NCBI RefSeq assembly: GCF_000964545.1
Contig: NZ_BBVD01000005.1
Span: 558,001-622,000, forward strand
Reading direction: 5' to 3'
Source of the DNA: Comamonas thiooxydans
GTDB lineage: Bacteria > Pseudomonadota > Gammaproteobacteria > Burkholderiales > Burkholderiaceae_C
Length of the DNA: 64,000 nt
Below, one piece after another: positions 24,768 through 33,110 of the stretch; the first letter of the stretch is position 1, and each line of letters begins with the position of its first letter. The position numbers and the translations under genes are program-made. The notes beneath the pieces were generated by a model. The model did no database searches. It was not told the DNA's origin and saw only the letters and a list, made by a program, of their open reading frames with translations.

Positions 24768-25016
24768 CTACTGCGTGAAATTCATGTCGAAGCCGGCTTC
24801 TGTCAGGCGCACCTCGTCGCCTTCGGCTTTTTCCAGCCAGCCCTTGTCGACGGCCCAGTCCAACGCAGACTGGCGCTCGCCTTCGCCGATGCCATGCTTT
24901 TGCAGGTCGGCGGCAAGCGCTTTCTCGCTCATTCCTTCGCCGGCACGCAAGCTTTGCTCCACCACCAGGATGTAGACCATTTTGTGGGCTGCGATCTGAA
25001 TGCTCTGCTCTGTCAT
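24768..25016 (-). CDS. Small hypothetical protein, winged-helix-like
   Basis: An 82-residue protein (MTEQSIQIAAHKMVYILVVEQ...). The pattern of three helices then a beta hairpin (LDWAVDKGWLEKAEGDEVRLTEAGFDM) resembles a small winged helix, but no family is recognised. AAGGA lies nine bases before the ATG; a GTG two codons upstream is also open. Stands alone next to the EF-G gene, on the opposite strand. Confidence 0.7.
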   Translation of the reverse strand: MTEQSIQIAAHKMVYILVVEQSLRAGEGMSEKALAADLQKHGIGEGERQSALDWAVDKGWLEKAEGDEVRLTEAGFDMNFTQ

Positions 25017-25240
25017 GTTCACAAGTCCTTGTTCTTGAATGAAGGGAAAGCCGGGTGCCCGCCAGGCTCCAGGCCTTGCGCCCTGGCCTGCTGCTTGTGT
25101 TTTATGCCGCGAGCCATACCCACTCTGGCAGTGAGTTTGTAGCCATCTCTCTAGTATTTCCGATGCGTTTCCTCTGCTTGCCGGCTCCGCAACATGGTGC
25201 CGGCGCTTCAGTTTCAGAACTGTGTTTCAGGGAGGTCATC

Positions 25241-27364
25241 ATGGCTCGCCACACGCCCATAGAACGCTATCGCAATATCGGCATCTCCGCGCATATCGAT
25301 GCCGGCAAGACCACCACCACCGAGCGCATACTGTTCTATACCGGGGTCAACCACAAGCTGGGCGAAGTCCATGACGGCGCTGCCACCATGGACTGGATGG
25401 AGCAGGAGCAGGAACGCGGCATCACCATCACCTCGGCGGCCACCACGGCCTTCTGGTCGGGCATGGAGCACAACTTCCCGGCCCATCGCATCAATATCAT
25501 CGACACACCCGGCCACGTGGACTTCACCATCGAGGTCGAGCGTTCCATGCGCGTTCTCGACGGCGCAGTCATGGTCTACGACTCCGTGGGCGGCGTGCAG
25601 CCACAGTCGGAGACCGTCTGGCGCCAGGCCAACAAGTACAAGGTGCCGCGCCTGGCCTTCGTCAACAAGATGGACCGCGTGGGCGCCGATTTCTTTCGTG
25701 TGCGCCAGATGATGGTGGACCGCCTCAAAGCCCACCCGGTTCCCATCGTCATCCCCATCGGAGCCGAAGCCGACTTTCATGGTCTGGTCGACCTCATCAA
25801 GATGAAAGCCATCTTCTGGGACGACGAGTCGCAGGGGGTGAAGTTCGAGTACCAGGAGATCCCCGCTGCACTTCTGGCCAGCGCACAGGAATGGCGCCAG
25901 AAGATGGTGGAAGCCGCTGCCGAGGCCAATGAAGCCCTGACCGAGAAATACCTGGACAGCGGCGACCTCGGTGCCGAGGACATCATCACCGGCCTGCGCC
26001 TGCGCACCATCGCCACCGAAATTCAGCCCATGCTCTGCGGCTCGGCCTTCAAGAACCGGGGCGTGCAGCGTCTGCTCGATGCGATTGTCGAGCTCATGCC
26101 TTCGCCGCTCGATGTCCCTGCCATCGAAGGGCATAGCGAGGACGACAGCGCCAGCACCACGCTGATACGCCATGCCAGCGATGACGAAAGATTCGCCGCC
26201 CTGGCCTTCAAGCTCATGACCGACCCCTTCGTGGGCCAGTTGACCTTTGTACGCGTTTACTCGGGCGTATTGGCCAAGGGCGATCTGGTCTACAACCCGA
26301 CCCGCGGTAAAAAGGAGCGCATAGGCCGCATCGTGCAGATGCATGCCAACGCACGCCAGGAGATCGACGAAATCCGCGCCGGCGACATTGCGGCCTGCGT
26401 GGGCCTCAAGGACGTGAGCACGGGCGAGACGCTGTGCGATCCGCAAGCACCCATCGTGCTCGAAAAAATCTCTTTCCCCGAACCCGTGATCGCCCAGGCG
26501 GTGGAGCCCAGGAGCAAGGCCGACCAGGAAAAAATGGGCCTGGCACTGGCGCGCCTCGCGGCCGAAGACCCGTCCTTCAGAGTCAGCACCGACGAGGAAT
26601 CGGGCCAGACCATCATTGCCGGCATGGGCGAGTTGCACCTGGAAATCATCGTCGACCGCATGAAACGTGAATTCAATGTGGCCGCCAATGTGGGCAAGCC
26701 CCAGGTGGCCTACCGCGAAACCATTCGCAAAATAGTCAGCGATGTGGACGGCAAGTTCGTTCGCCAGTCCGGTGGCAAGGGCCAGTACGGCCATGTGGTG
26801 CTGAGCGTGGAGCCGCTGGAATCGGGCAAGGGCTTTGAATTTGTCGATGAAATCAAGGGTGGCGTGATTCCGCGCGAGTTCATCCCCGCCGTGGAAAAAG
26901 GCCTGCGCGAAGCCATGAACTCGGGCGTTCTGGCCGGCTACCCGGTGGTCGATGTGCGGGTGCGGCTGACCTTCGGCTCCTACCACGAGGTGGACTCCTC
27001 GGAGCAGGCCTTCCGCATGGCCGCCATCCTGGGCTTCAAGGAAGCCTGCAAGAAAGCCGACCCGGTGATCCTGGAGCCCATCATGGCCGTCGAGGTGGAG
27101 ACGCCCGAGGAATACGCAGGCGCCGTGATGGGCAATCTGTCCTCGCGCCGCGGCGCCGTGCAGGGCATGGACGATATCGCAGGCGACGGCAAGACCATCA
27201 GGGCCGAGGTGCCGCTATCGGAAATGTTCGGCTATGCCACGCATCTGCGCTCCATGACTCAGGGCCGCGCCACCTACACCATGGAGTTCAAGCGCTACGC
27301 ACAGGCCCCGCAGCAGGCAGCAGCCGCGGCGACCGCGACGACCGGTCACCGAAAACAGGGCTAG
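25241..27364 (+). CDS. fusA2: Elongation factor G (second copy, outside a str operon)
   Basis: A 707-residue EF-G: G1 AHIDAGKTTTTE, switch II DTPGHVDFTIEV, G4 NKMDRVGAD, G5-type CGSAFKNRG, then domains II to V ending GRATYTMEFKRYAQAP. All GTPase motifs are intact, so it should translocate tRNA or help ribosome recycling. The neighbours are not rpsL, rpsG or tuf, so this is probably an extra copy, as in many Burkholderiales. The start follows a strong AGGGAGG site. A 10-bp hairpin follows the stop. The C-terminal Ala/Gln/Thr-rich tail (QQAAAAATATTGHRKQG) is an unusual addition. Confidence 0.93.
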   Translation: MARHTPIERYRNIGISAHIDAGKTTTTERILFYTGVNHKLGEVHDGAATMDWMEQEQERGITITSAATTAFWSGMEHNFPAHRINIIDTPGHVDFTIEVERSMRVLDGAVMVYDSVGGVQPQSETVWRQANKYKVPRLAFVNKMDRVGADFFRVRQMMVDRLKAHPVPIVIPIGAEADFHGLVDLIKMKAIFWDDESQGVKFEYQEIPAALLASAQEWRQKMVEAAAEANEALTEKYLDSGDLGAEDIITGLRLRTIATEIQPMLCGSAFKNRGVQRLLDAIVELMPSPLDVPAIEGHSEDDSASTTLIRHASDDERFAALAFKLMTDPFVGQLTFVRVYSGVLAKGDLVYNPTRGKKERIGRIVQMHANARQEIDEIRAGDIAACVGLKDVSTGETLCDPQAPIVLEKISFPEPVIAQAVEPRSKADQEKMGLALARLAAEDPSFRVSTDEESGQTIIAGMGELHLEIIVDRMKREFNVAANVGKPQVAYRETIRKIVSDVDGKFVRQSGGKGQYGHVVLSVEPLESGKGFEFVDEIKGGVIPREFIPAVEKGLREAMNSGVLAGYPVVDVRVRLTFGSYHEVDSSEQAFRMAAILGFKEACKKADPVILEPIMAVEVETPEEYAGAVMGNLSSRRGAVQGMDDIAGDGKTIRAEVPLSEMFGYATHLRSMTQGRATYTMEFKRYAQAPQQAAAAATATTGHRKQG

Positions 27365-27373
27365 GCGGATCCA

Positions 27374-27407
27374 GGCAACTCTGTCGCGGCTCGGCGGCAG
27401 AGTTGCC
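27374..27407 (+). terminator. Hairpin after the EF-G gene
   Basis: GGCAACTCTG and CAGAGTTGCC are perfect 10-bp arms around a 14-nt GC-rich loop, ten bases past the stop codon. There is no T-run, so it may only stabilise the mRNA end or act in both directions. Confidence 0.55.
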
Positions 27408-27428
27408 GGGCGGGTTCAGACAGACGAC

Positions 27429-27794
27429 TCAGGCCGCATGCAGCCACTGCATGGCCATGGCATCTTCGGTAAAGGGGAAATGCCTGACCTCGGCATGCGT
27501 GATATGCCTGCCGACGAACTCGGCCATGCCCGCCAGATGACTGTCGGTCACCAGAGCGATCTGCTCCACCTGATGGCGATGATCTCTGACAAAGCCCATA
27601 TGGGCGCTGAAGCCGGCCCAGTTTTCCCAGCCTGGAAAGTCCTTGGACTGAATCATCACCCCATGCAGTTTGGGATGCTCGGCCAGGAATTCGTCCACAT
27701 CCTGGCTGACGCCGTCGAAATCCTGCTCGGTCAGGGGCCCATGGGGCTCCAGCAGCAAGATGCCTTCGGGTTTCATGAGGGAGTAATTAAGCAT
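27429..27794 (-). CDS. SpoIIAA-like (STAS-related) protein
   Basis: A 121-residue protein of the SpoIIAA-like/DUF3478 family: MLNYSLMKPEGILLLEPHGPLTEQDFDGV, then HGVMIQSKDFPGWENWAGFSAHMGFVRDHRHQVEQIALVTDS and the C-terminal ITHAEVRHFPFTEDAMAMQWL. The fold is a STAS/SEC14-like domain; its ligand is unknown. The ATG at 27794 has AGGAG six bases upstream. Stands alone. Confidence 0.85.
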   Translation of the reverse strand: MLNYSLMKPEGILLLEPHGPLTEQDFDGVSQDVDEFLAEHPKLHGVMIQSKDFPGWENWAGFSAHMGFVRDHRHQVEQIALVTDSHLAGMAEFVGRHITHAEVRHFPFTEDAMAMQWLHAA

Positions 27795-27928
27795 ATGCAA
27801 CTCCTGCAGCGAAACTTCACTGTACGCCTGCGCTCACTGGAATGCAGCCCTAGACAGCACCCGCAGCACAGGTTTTCTCTGCCCTTGCCGCCGCTCTGTA
27901 CGGACTTGCTGAAACGCGACTGATTCGC

Positions 27929-29728
27929 TTACTGGCAGCCCATGGCCCGGCTCAGGCTCTGCATCTGCTCGCCCAGCGCGACACGCAGATCGGCGTGCAT
28001 GGCATCGCGTGTCAGCAGTTCTTCGGCATAAAGTGCCGCCCAGTCAATCCCCACGCCCAGCACCACACCGGCGACCGCTCCCGCCACCGCCCCCACTGCC
28101 GTGCCGACACCGGGAACGACAGAGCCCACAGCCGCACCGGCTACCGCTGCCCCGGCCTTGCCCAGACCCTGCTTGGCAGCCGCCTTGGCCAGCACCTTGC
28201 TGGCGGCCTTCATCGAGGCCTTGGCCATGGCTTTGCCCGCGACGGCCGCGGCAAAAGCACCGCCCCCCGTGCCCACCAGGGCACTGGCCGTCAGACGCTG
28301 GCGTGCATCGCCCAGCAGCTCCAGCGCAGGCAGGCTGGCAACCTCGGCACGCACCAGACATTGCTCGGGACTCAGGGCCAGATGATGACGCGCCAGGGTT
28401 TGCTCGATGCGCTGCTGGCCCTCGGCCAGAGCGGCACCGCTGGTCAGCGCCTGTTTTTGCAGGGTCTGCACCCAGCCCTCCAGCCCTGGCGTGGCTCCCA
28501 GGGTTTCGCTGAGCTTGTTCTGCAGAAACTGACTCACATCGCCCGTGAGCAGACTGAGGATGCGGCCCCACTCCGCCCCCAGACTGAAATACCAGTCCAG
28601 ATAGCGCTCGACGGCGGCATCCAGTTGCTGGTTCATCTCCGGGATGCTCTGGCACAGGGCCTGTCCGGCCTGGGCCCGGCCCAGCAGCTGCAGAACCTGC
28701 TGGCGTGTGGCCTCCAGCGTGCCGAGGCTGTAGAGCTGCTGCCCGATGCGCTCGCACTCGGGCAGGCGCTTGAGCGCCAGCGGGCTCTCCTGCGCACGCG
28801 CCAGGCCGTCAAGGGCTGCCGTGGTCTGCACCAGAATGCCCAGCACCAGCACGGCAACCAGGGCCAGCAAAGGTGCGGCCGGCGAAGGCACGTCATTGCG
28901 CACTGACCCCGAAGGCCTGGCCTGCAGCAGCAGGGCCGAGGAAGCCGATGCCCCCTGCATGGCGCGCCCCAGGCACAGCAGCACGCCTACCGGGCCGAAC
29001 AGCGCCAGCAGCAACAGGCGCAGCATGGGCAACTGGGGCAGGTCGGCCATGGCGCCACTCGCCAGCTGCACGGCCAGCAGGGCATCCAGCCCCCAGCGCA
29101 CCAGCCCCGAGGGCGCAGCATGAATCTGGGCCAGCGCATGATTCAATGCCTCGGGCTCCATGCCGGGGGCCAGCCCTCGCCCCAGATCCTGCTGACTGGC
29201 CATGGCGCATAGCCAGCTGCCGCCCCAAAGCACCAGCAGCAGCCAGGTGGCAGCGCGCTGGGTGAAGGCCCAGGCAAAGGCTGACGATGAAAACTCTCGC
29301 TTCAGGCCCGCCTGCATGCCACAGGCCAGCAAGGCATAAAGCAAGGGGGCCAGCGCCAGCAGCGCCCATTCCCAGGGCGCCAGAAACCAGGCCTGCCAGA
29401 GTGAGCTGGTGCACAACAGCAAGGCCAGTGTCAATGCCTTGCAGGCCGGCCACCAACCGCCGCCGAGCCATCGACCGATATGCCCCTGCGGCGCGAACTG
29501 CAAGCGCAGCAGCTTTTTGCGCAGCATCAGGAGCAGCCAATGCCCCCAGGCTGGCAACAGCACCAGCAGCAGGACTGCGAGCAGCCAGCCCCAGGGCGGC
29601 AGGCGCGTCAGCAGATGAGAAAAGCCGGCCAGGGCCGCCAGCCACAGCCAGCCCAGCAGTACCGCGCGCAGCAGAGTCCGCGGCCGGGTCGGCCCAAGCT
29701 CGGTCGCTGGCGCGCCAGCACGGTTCAT
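27929..29728 (-). CDS. Polytopic membrane protein with C-terminal glycine-zipper region, function unknown
   Basis: A 599-residue protein. The first 330 residues hold about seven Leu/Trp-rich transmembrane helices. A mainly helical soluble region follows (about 330-490; two Cys in the CERIG and LCQSIPE segments). Then comes a long Ala/Gly stretch with GxxxG-type repeats (AKAAAKQGLGKAGAAVAGAAVGSVVPGVGTAVGAVAGAVAGVVLG) like the glycine zippers that insert in membranes or form pores. The start codon overlaps the stop of the next upstream gene by ATGA. I do not recognise the family. Confidence 0.75.
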   Translation of the reverse strand: MNRAGAPATELGPTRPRTLLRAVLLGWLWLAALAGFSHLLTRLPPWGWLLAVLLLVLLPAWGHWLLLMLRKKLLRLQFAPQGHIGRWLGGGWWPACKALTLALLLCTSSLWQAWFLAPWEWALLALAPLLYALLACGMQAGLKREFSSSAFAWAFTQRAATWLLLVLWGGSWLCAMASQQDLGRGLAPGMEPEALNHALAQIHAAPSGLVRWGLDALLAVQLASGAMADLPQLPMLRLLLLALFGPVGVLLCLGRAMQGASASSALLLQARPSGSVRNDVPSPAAPLLALVAVLVLGILVQTTAALDGLARAQESPLALKRLPECERIGQQLYSLGTLEATRQQVLQLLGRAQAGQALCQSIPEMNQQLDAAVERYLDWYFSLGAEWGRILSLLTGDVSQFLQNKLSETLGATPGLEGWVQTLQKQALTSGAALAEGQQRIEQTLARHHLALSPEQCLVRAEVASLPALELLGDARQRLTASALVGTGGGAFAAAVAGKAMAKASMKAASKVLAKAAAKQGLGKAGAAVAGAAVGSVVPGVGTAVGAVAGAVAGVVLGVGIDWAALYAEELLTRDAMHADLRVALGEQMQSLSRAMGCQ

Positions 29729-30183
29729 GGTTCGCGGCTCTTGCCCGCAGCCCCCCGGCCTGCAGCAGCAATCCCCCTGGCGATGCGAGCGTTGTAGACC
29801 GTGAGGCGGCTAAGGCCCAGTTGCTCGGCAATCTTGGCGTCGGATGCGGTGCCAAGCAAGGCCACGGCCTCGTCGCTCCAGTCGAAAGCGCTGCTGGCAG
29901 CAGCTCCTGTCATCGAGTCAATACCGAGCTCGGTGCGCTTGGCCACCACGCTGGCCTTGCTGATGCCCAGCTGCTTCGCCACCTCGGCATCGGCCTCCCG
30001 GCCCAGCAGAGCCAGCGCTGGCTGCGTCCACTGGAAATGCCCGAAGGCGGGAATGCCCAGCGCATTGCGCTTGAGGTTGACCGTCTTGGCCGATGTGCCC
30101 CAGCGCTCGGCCAGCACGGCGTCTTTTTCCTGGCCCAGCAGGGCCAGCATTTCCTCGGTCCACGGCAGTGCAGCCTTGCCCAT
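29725..30183 (-). CDS. Triple-repeat Myb/HTH-like protein coupled to a membrane protein
   Basis: A 152-residue protein made of three 39-residue repeats at about 6-44, 50-88 and 100-138. Each follows W-(T/S)-x4-ALLG-x3-DA-x2-A-x3-G-x-S-x3-V-x3-R-x3-GI, for example FDWSDEAVALLGTASDAKIA then EQLGLSRLTVYNARIARGI. The spacing of Trp, Leu and the G-x-S turn resembles a Myb/SANT or short helix-turn-helix unit, so DNA binding is likely. It ends in a 4-bp ATGA overlap with the membrane protein gene, so the two are translated together. Confidence 0.75.
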   Translation of the reverse strand: MGKAALPWTEEMLALLGQEKDAVLAERWGTSAKTVNLKRNALGIPAFGHFQWTQPALALLGREADAEVAKQLGISKASVVAKRTELGIDSMTGAAASSAFDWSDEAVALLGTASDAKIAEQLGLSRLTVYNARIARGIAAAGRGAAGKSREP

Positions 30184-30334
30184 GCGTGCGTCCTTCCCGA
30201 TCTCAAAAATACAAACCAGATTGGCACTCAGCCTATATTCAGTCTACGTTAACAGCTATTAAAACTGAATCATCTTAGGCACAGACACGAGGCGCAAGCC
30301 ATGCTGGCGGCTCAACCTCAGCGGCAGTCTGCCG

Positions 30335-31486
30335 TCAGACATGTCCCCAGTAGATCAGCGCATCCCGCCCTTCCACAGACAGCGATACCTGCGCGCCCAC
30401 GGGCAGCAGCACCTTGGTGGGCACATGGCCGAAGGGCAGGCCTTGCAGCACGGGGCGCTTGAGCTGCATGCGCAGCCAGTCGACAACGGTCTGCAGCTTG
30501 AAGCCCTTGTCGTGGGTGGTGAGTTTGAAGTCGGTGAACTGGCCAAAGATGATGGCTTTTTGCTTTTGCAGCACGCCCGCCAGCAGCAGCTGGGTCAGCA
30601 TGCGCTCGATCTTGTAGGGGTGCTCTCCCACGTCTTCGATGAACAGAATGCCGCCGTCGACCTGCGGGAAGTAAGGCGTGCCCAGCAAGGACACCAGCAC
30701 CGCCAGGTTGCCGCCCCACAAGGTGGCCCCGCCAGGAACATAGAAGTCCTTGAGTTGCGGCTTGCCATTGGGCAGCTCGCCAATCCTGGGCATCTGCCAG
30801 CCCGCGCCCTCGCCCTGGCCGCTGAGCAGGTCCTCGAAGCAGTCCAGCATGATGTCGTCCACGGGCTCGCCGGTCTTTTTGCTGTCCACACCGAAGTCGG
30901 CGTTGAGCGCGGGACCCGCCCAGGTGACCGAACCGGTCTGTGCCAGCATGGCCAGCTGAAAAGCCGTGAAGTCGCTCAGGCCGACAAACTTGGTGCCGCC
31001 CGCAATCGCCTTGGCCACGGTCTTGTACTTGATGCCCGGCAGAATGCGCGTGAGACCGTAGCCGCCGCGCGAAATCAGCGCCACGTCGGCTCCGCTGGCC
31101 GCTGCACGGTGGATAGCAGCCAGACGGGTGGCGTCGTCACCCGCAAAGCGCTGGCTGCTGGCCAGCGCATCGGCATCGACCTCCACCTCGTGGCCCAGGG
31201 CCTCCAGCTGCTTGATGCCGCGTTTGAAGGCTGCCTTGTCGCGCACCGCCCCCGAGGGCGAATAGATATAGACATGCTTGCCGCCATGGCTGTGATCATG
31301 GCCGCAGCAGCTGCCATCGGCGCTGTGCACATGGTCGTGATGATCGTGGTGACCGTGCTCATGGCTGCAGTGCTCGTCATGCACATGAGCCTGGTGGTCC
31401 GGCTCCTGCCCGTGCGAGTGGGCGTGGTGGGGATCTTGCTGCTGGGGCGCTGTAGTGGATCCAGGGGATTTGCGCGAGGTTGCCAA
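30335..31486 (-). CDS. LD-carboxypeptidase (S66 family) with a His-rich N-terminal extension
   Basis: A 383-residue S66 peptidase that in this family cuts the L,D-bond of murein tetrapeptides during recycling. The catalytic triad is readable: Ser171 in GLSDFTAF, Glu284 in FIEDVGEHPYK and His354 in PFGHVPTK. Before the enzyme (which starts at about VYIYSPSGA, 72-80) is an added segment, residues 19-71, with 20 His and 3 Cys in 53 residues (DPHHAHSHG, HDEHCSHEHGHHDHHDH, CCGHDHSHGGKH). Such tracts bind Zn, Ni or Cu in SlyD- and HypB-type proteins. No signal peptide, so cytoplasmic. Confidence 0.93.
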   Translation of the reverse strand: MATSRKSPGSTTAPQQQDPHHAHSHGQEPDHQAHVHDEHCSHEHGHHDHHDHVHSADGSCCGHDHSHGGKHVYIYSPSGAVRDKAAFKRGIKQLEALGHEVEVDADALASSQRFAGDDATRLAAIHRAAASGADVALISRGGYGLTRILPGIKYKTVAKAIAGGTKFVGLSDFTAFQLAMLAQTGSVTWAGPALNADFGVDSKKTGEPVDDIMLDCFEDLLSGQGEGAGWQMPRIGELPNGKPQLKDFYVPGGATLWGGNLAVLVSLLGTPYFPQVDGGILFIEDVGEHPYKIERMLTQLLLAGVLQKQKAIIFGQFTDFKLTTHDKGFKLQTVVDWLRMQLKRPVLQGLPFGHVPTKVLLPVGAQVSLSVEGRDALIYWGHV

Positions 31487-31556
31487 AGCCTTTTCATGCG
31501 GCCATCGGCCGCATGCTCCGTGAAAAGTGGGTGAATCCGCAGATTCAGAAGTTCAT

Positions 31557-31641
31557 ACGACTTCCGCAAAACAGGTTCAGGTCGGGCGACTGCCTCAGAA
31601 GGCGAGCCCTTGTTGCATTCTTGTTTGCGTAAGTCCTAGTT
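31557..31641. repeat. GACTTACGCA palindromic element, copy C
   Basis: Starts ACGACTTCCGCAA and ends TTTGCGTAAGTCCTAGTT, with TTGTTGCATTCTTGTTTGCG near the right end, matching copy A. It fills half of the 188-bp gap between the LD-carboxypeptidase start and the end of the TadA-fusion gene. Confidence 0.75.
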
Positions 31642-31674
31642 CAAATTCTTGCTCCGCCGGTCTGACCGATCGGG

Positions 31675-33048
31675 CTACGGCGCAAAGTATTCCACAGCCG
31701 CTGCACCACCGCCCTGCTGTGCTGCAGGAACCGGAGCGCCAGGCCGGGTTTGCCGCCAGACCCTGGCCTGAGCCGCCAGCTGCGGCACGGCCTGCAGCCA
31801 GGCTGCCTGCCATTGCACAGCAGACACGGGCTGCTGCGTGGCTGCGGGCTGCAGCCACAGCCTGCCGGCCTGCGCCCATTGCTGCAGCAGATCGGCGGGA
31901 GGCGCAGCCAGCTCGGTCTGCAGACGCGGCCAGGCCTTGAGTGCGGCCCGATGGCCGGGCTGCGCAAACGGTGCATTCCACGCGCGGTCCTCTTCGGCAT
32001 TGCTGCGCCCTTCCAATTCGGCCATGGCCCTGGCCACGTCCCAGCCGGGCTTGCGCGCTGCCTGCTCAAACCATTGCTGACGCTGCTCTGGCTGCGCATT
32101 CAGCGGCCAGGTATTGATCAGCCACGCGCCGGCAAAGCGCTCTGGCAGGGCTTGCGCTGCAGCCAGACCCAGGCGGCCACCATCGCCCTGCCCGATCAGG
32201 ACCAGCCGCCGCAGGTTGAGCGCTTCGATCAGCTCGGCGATAACCTGCAAATGCCACTGCGCGCTGTGCCGTTTGTCTTTCTTGGGTTGGTCGCTGCGCC
32301 CGAACCCTGGCAGATCGGGCACCACCACACGATGACCGGCGGCCAGCAAATCGGGCAGCAGATGCCGGAAGCCATAGCCCCAGCCTGGGCTGCCATGCAG
32401 GCACAGCCAGGTCAGTGCTGCATCCTCTGGCCCTTCATCGACCACTGCCAGACGCAGGCCCTGCAGCGCCGGCAGGTCGCTGCGCCACTGCGGCCGCCAG
32501 GGCCAGGCGGGAAGGTCGGCAAACGCCTCATCGGCATTGCGCAGCGCCCAGTCCCTGAGCGGATGCGGCTGCTGCGCCTTTTTTTCCTGGCGTCGCTGCT
32601 GGAAGAACTCGGCCATCAGCGCCGAGCATTGCGCGGCCAGCACGCCGCGCAGCACCCGCGTCTGGTGGTTGATGGCGGGGTAGCCGAAGACATCGAGCAC
32701 CGAACCGGCGGCGCCGGTCCTGGGTTCGGCCGCGCCATAGACCACGGCATCCACACGCGCATGCAGCATGGCACCGCTGCACATGGTGCAGGGCTCCAGC
32801 GTCACATACAGCGTGCAGCCCTCAAGCCGGTAATTGCCCAGAGTCCGAGCTGCTTCGCGCAGGGCCAGCACCTCGGCATGGGCCGTGGGGTCCTGGGCAG
32901 AGAGCGGACTGTTATGACCGCGGCCTATGACCTGCCCGTCCTTGACGACCACGGCCCCCACCGGCACCTCGCCACAGGCAGCGGCGCGGCGCGCCTGCTC
33001 CAGCGCCTGGCGCATGAAGTGTTCGTGCACGGAAGCATCAGAATCCAT
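31675..33048 (-). CDS. tadA: TadA tRNA adenosine deaminase fused to an alpha/beta-hydrolase domain
   Basis: A 457-residue two-domain protein. Residues 1-155 are TadA, which makes inosine at position 34 of tRNA-Arg(ACG): zinc and catalytic motif TAHAEV (His57, Glu59), PCTMC (Cys87, Cys90), and the long C-terminal helix. Residues about 185-430 are an alpha/beta-hydrolase fold: CLHGSPGWGYGF (oxyanion loop), VVVPDLPGFGRSDQP and elbow LIGQGDGGRLG. In that elbow the usual serine is Gly288, with Asp289 next to it, so the classic esterase nucleophile is missing. TadA alone is normally about 160 residues. No stop or frameshift separates the halves. Confidence 0.93.
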   Translation of the reverse strand: MDSDASVHEHFMRQALEQARRAAACGEVPVGAVVVKDGQVIGRGHNSPLSAQDPTAHAEVLALREAARTLGNYRLEGCTLYVTLEPCTMCSGAMLHARVDAVVYGAAEPRTGAAGSVLDVFGYPAINHQTRVLRGVLAAQCSALMAEFFQQRRQEKKAQQPHPLRDWALRNADEAFADLPAWPWRPQWRSDLPALQGLRLAVVDEGPEDAALTWLCLHGSPGWGYGFRHLLPDLLAAGHRVVVPDLPGFGRSDQPKKDKRHSAQWHLQVIAELIEALNLRRLVLIGQGDGGRLGLAAAQALPERFAGAWLINTWPLNAQPEQRQQWFEQAARKPGWDVARAMAELEGRSNAEEDRAWNAPFAQPGHRAALKAWPRLQTELAAPPADLLQQWAQAGRLWLQPAATQQPVSAVQWQAAWLQAVPQLAAQARVWRQTRPGAPVPAAQQGGGAAAVEYFAP

Positions 33049-33110
33049 AGCTATATGTGCCTGACAGACAAAGGCTTGGCAGATATTCCTTCAAGAAACA
33101 CCGATACCGC

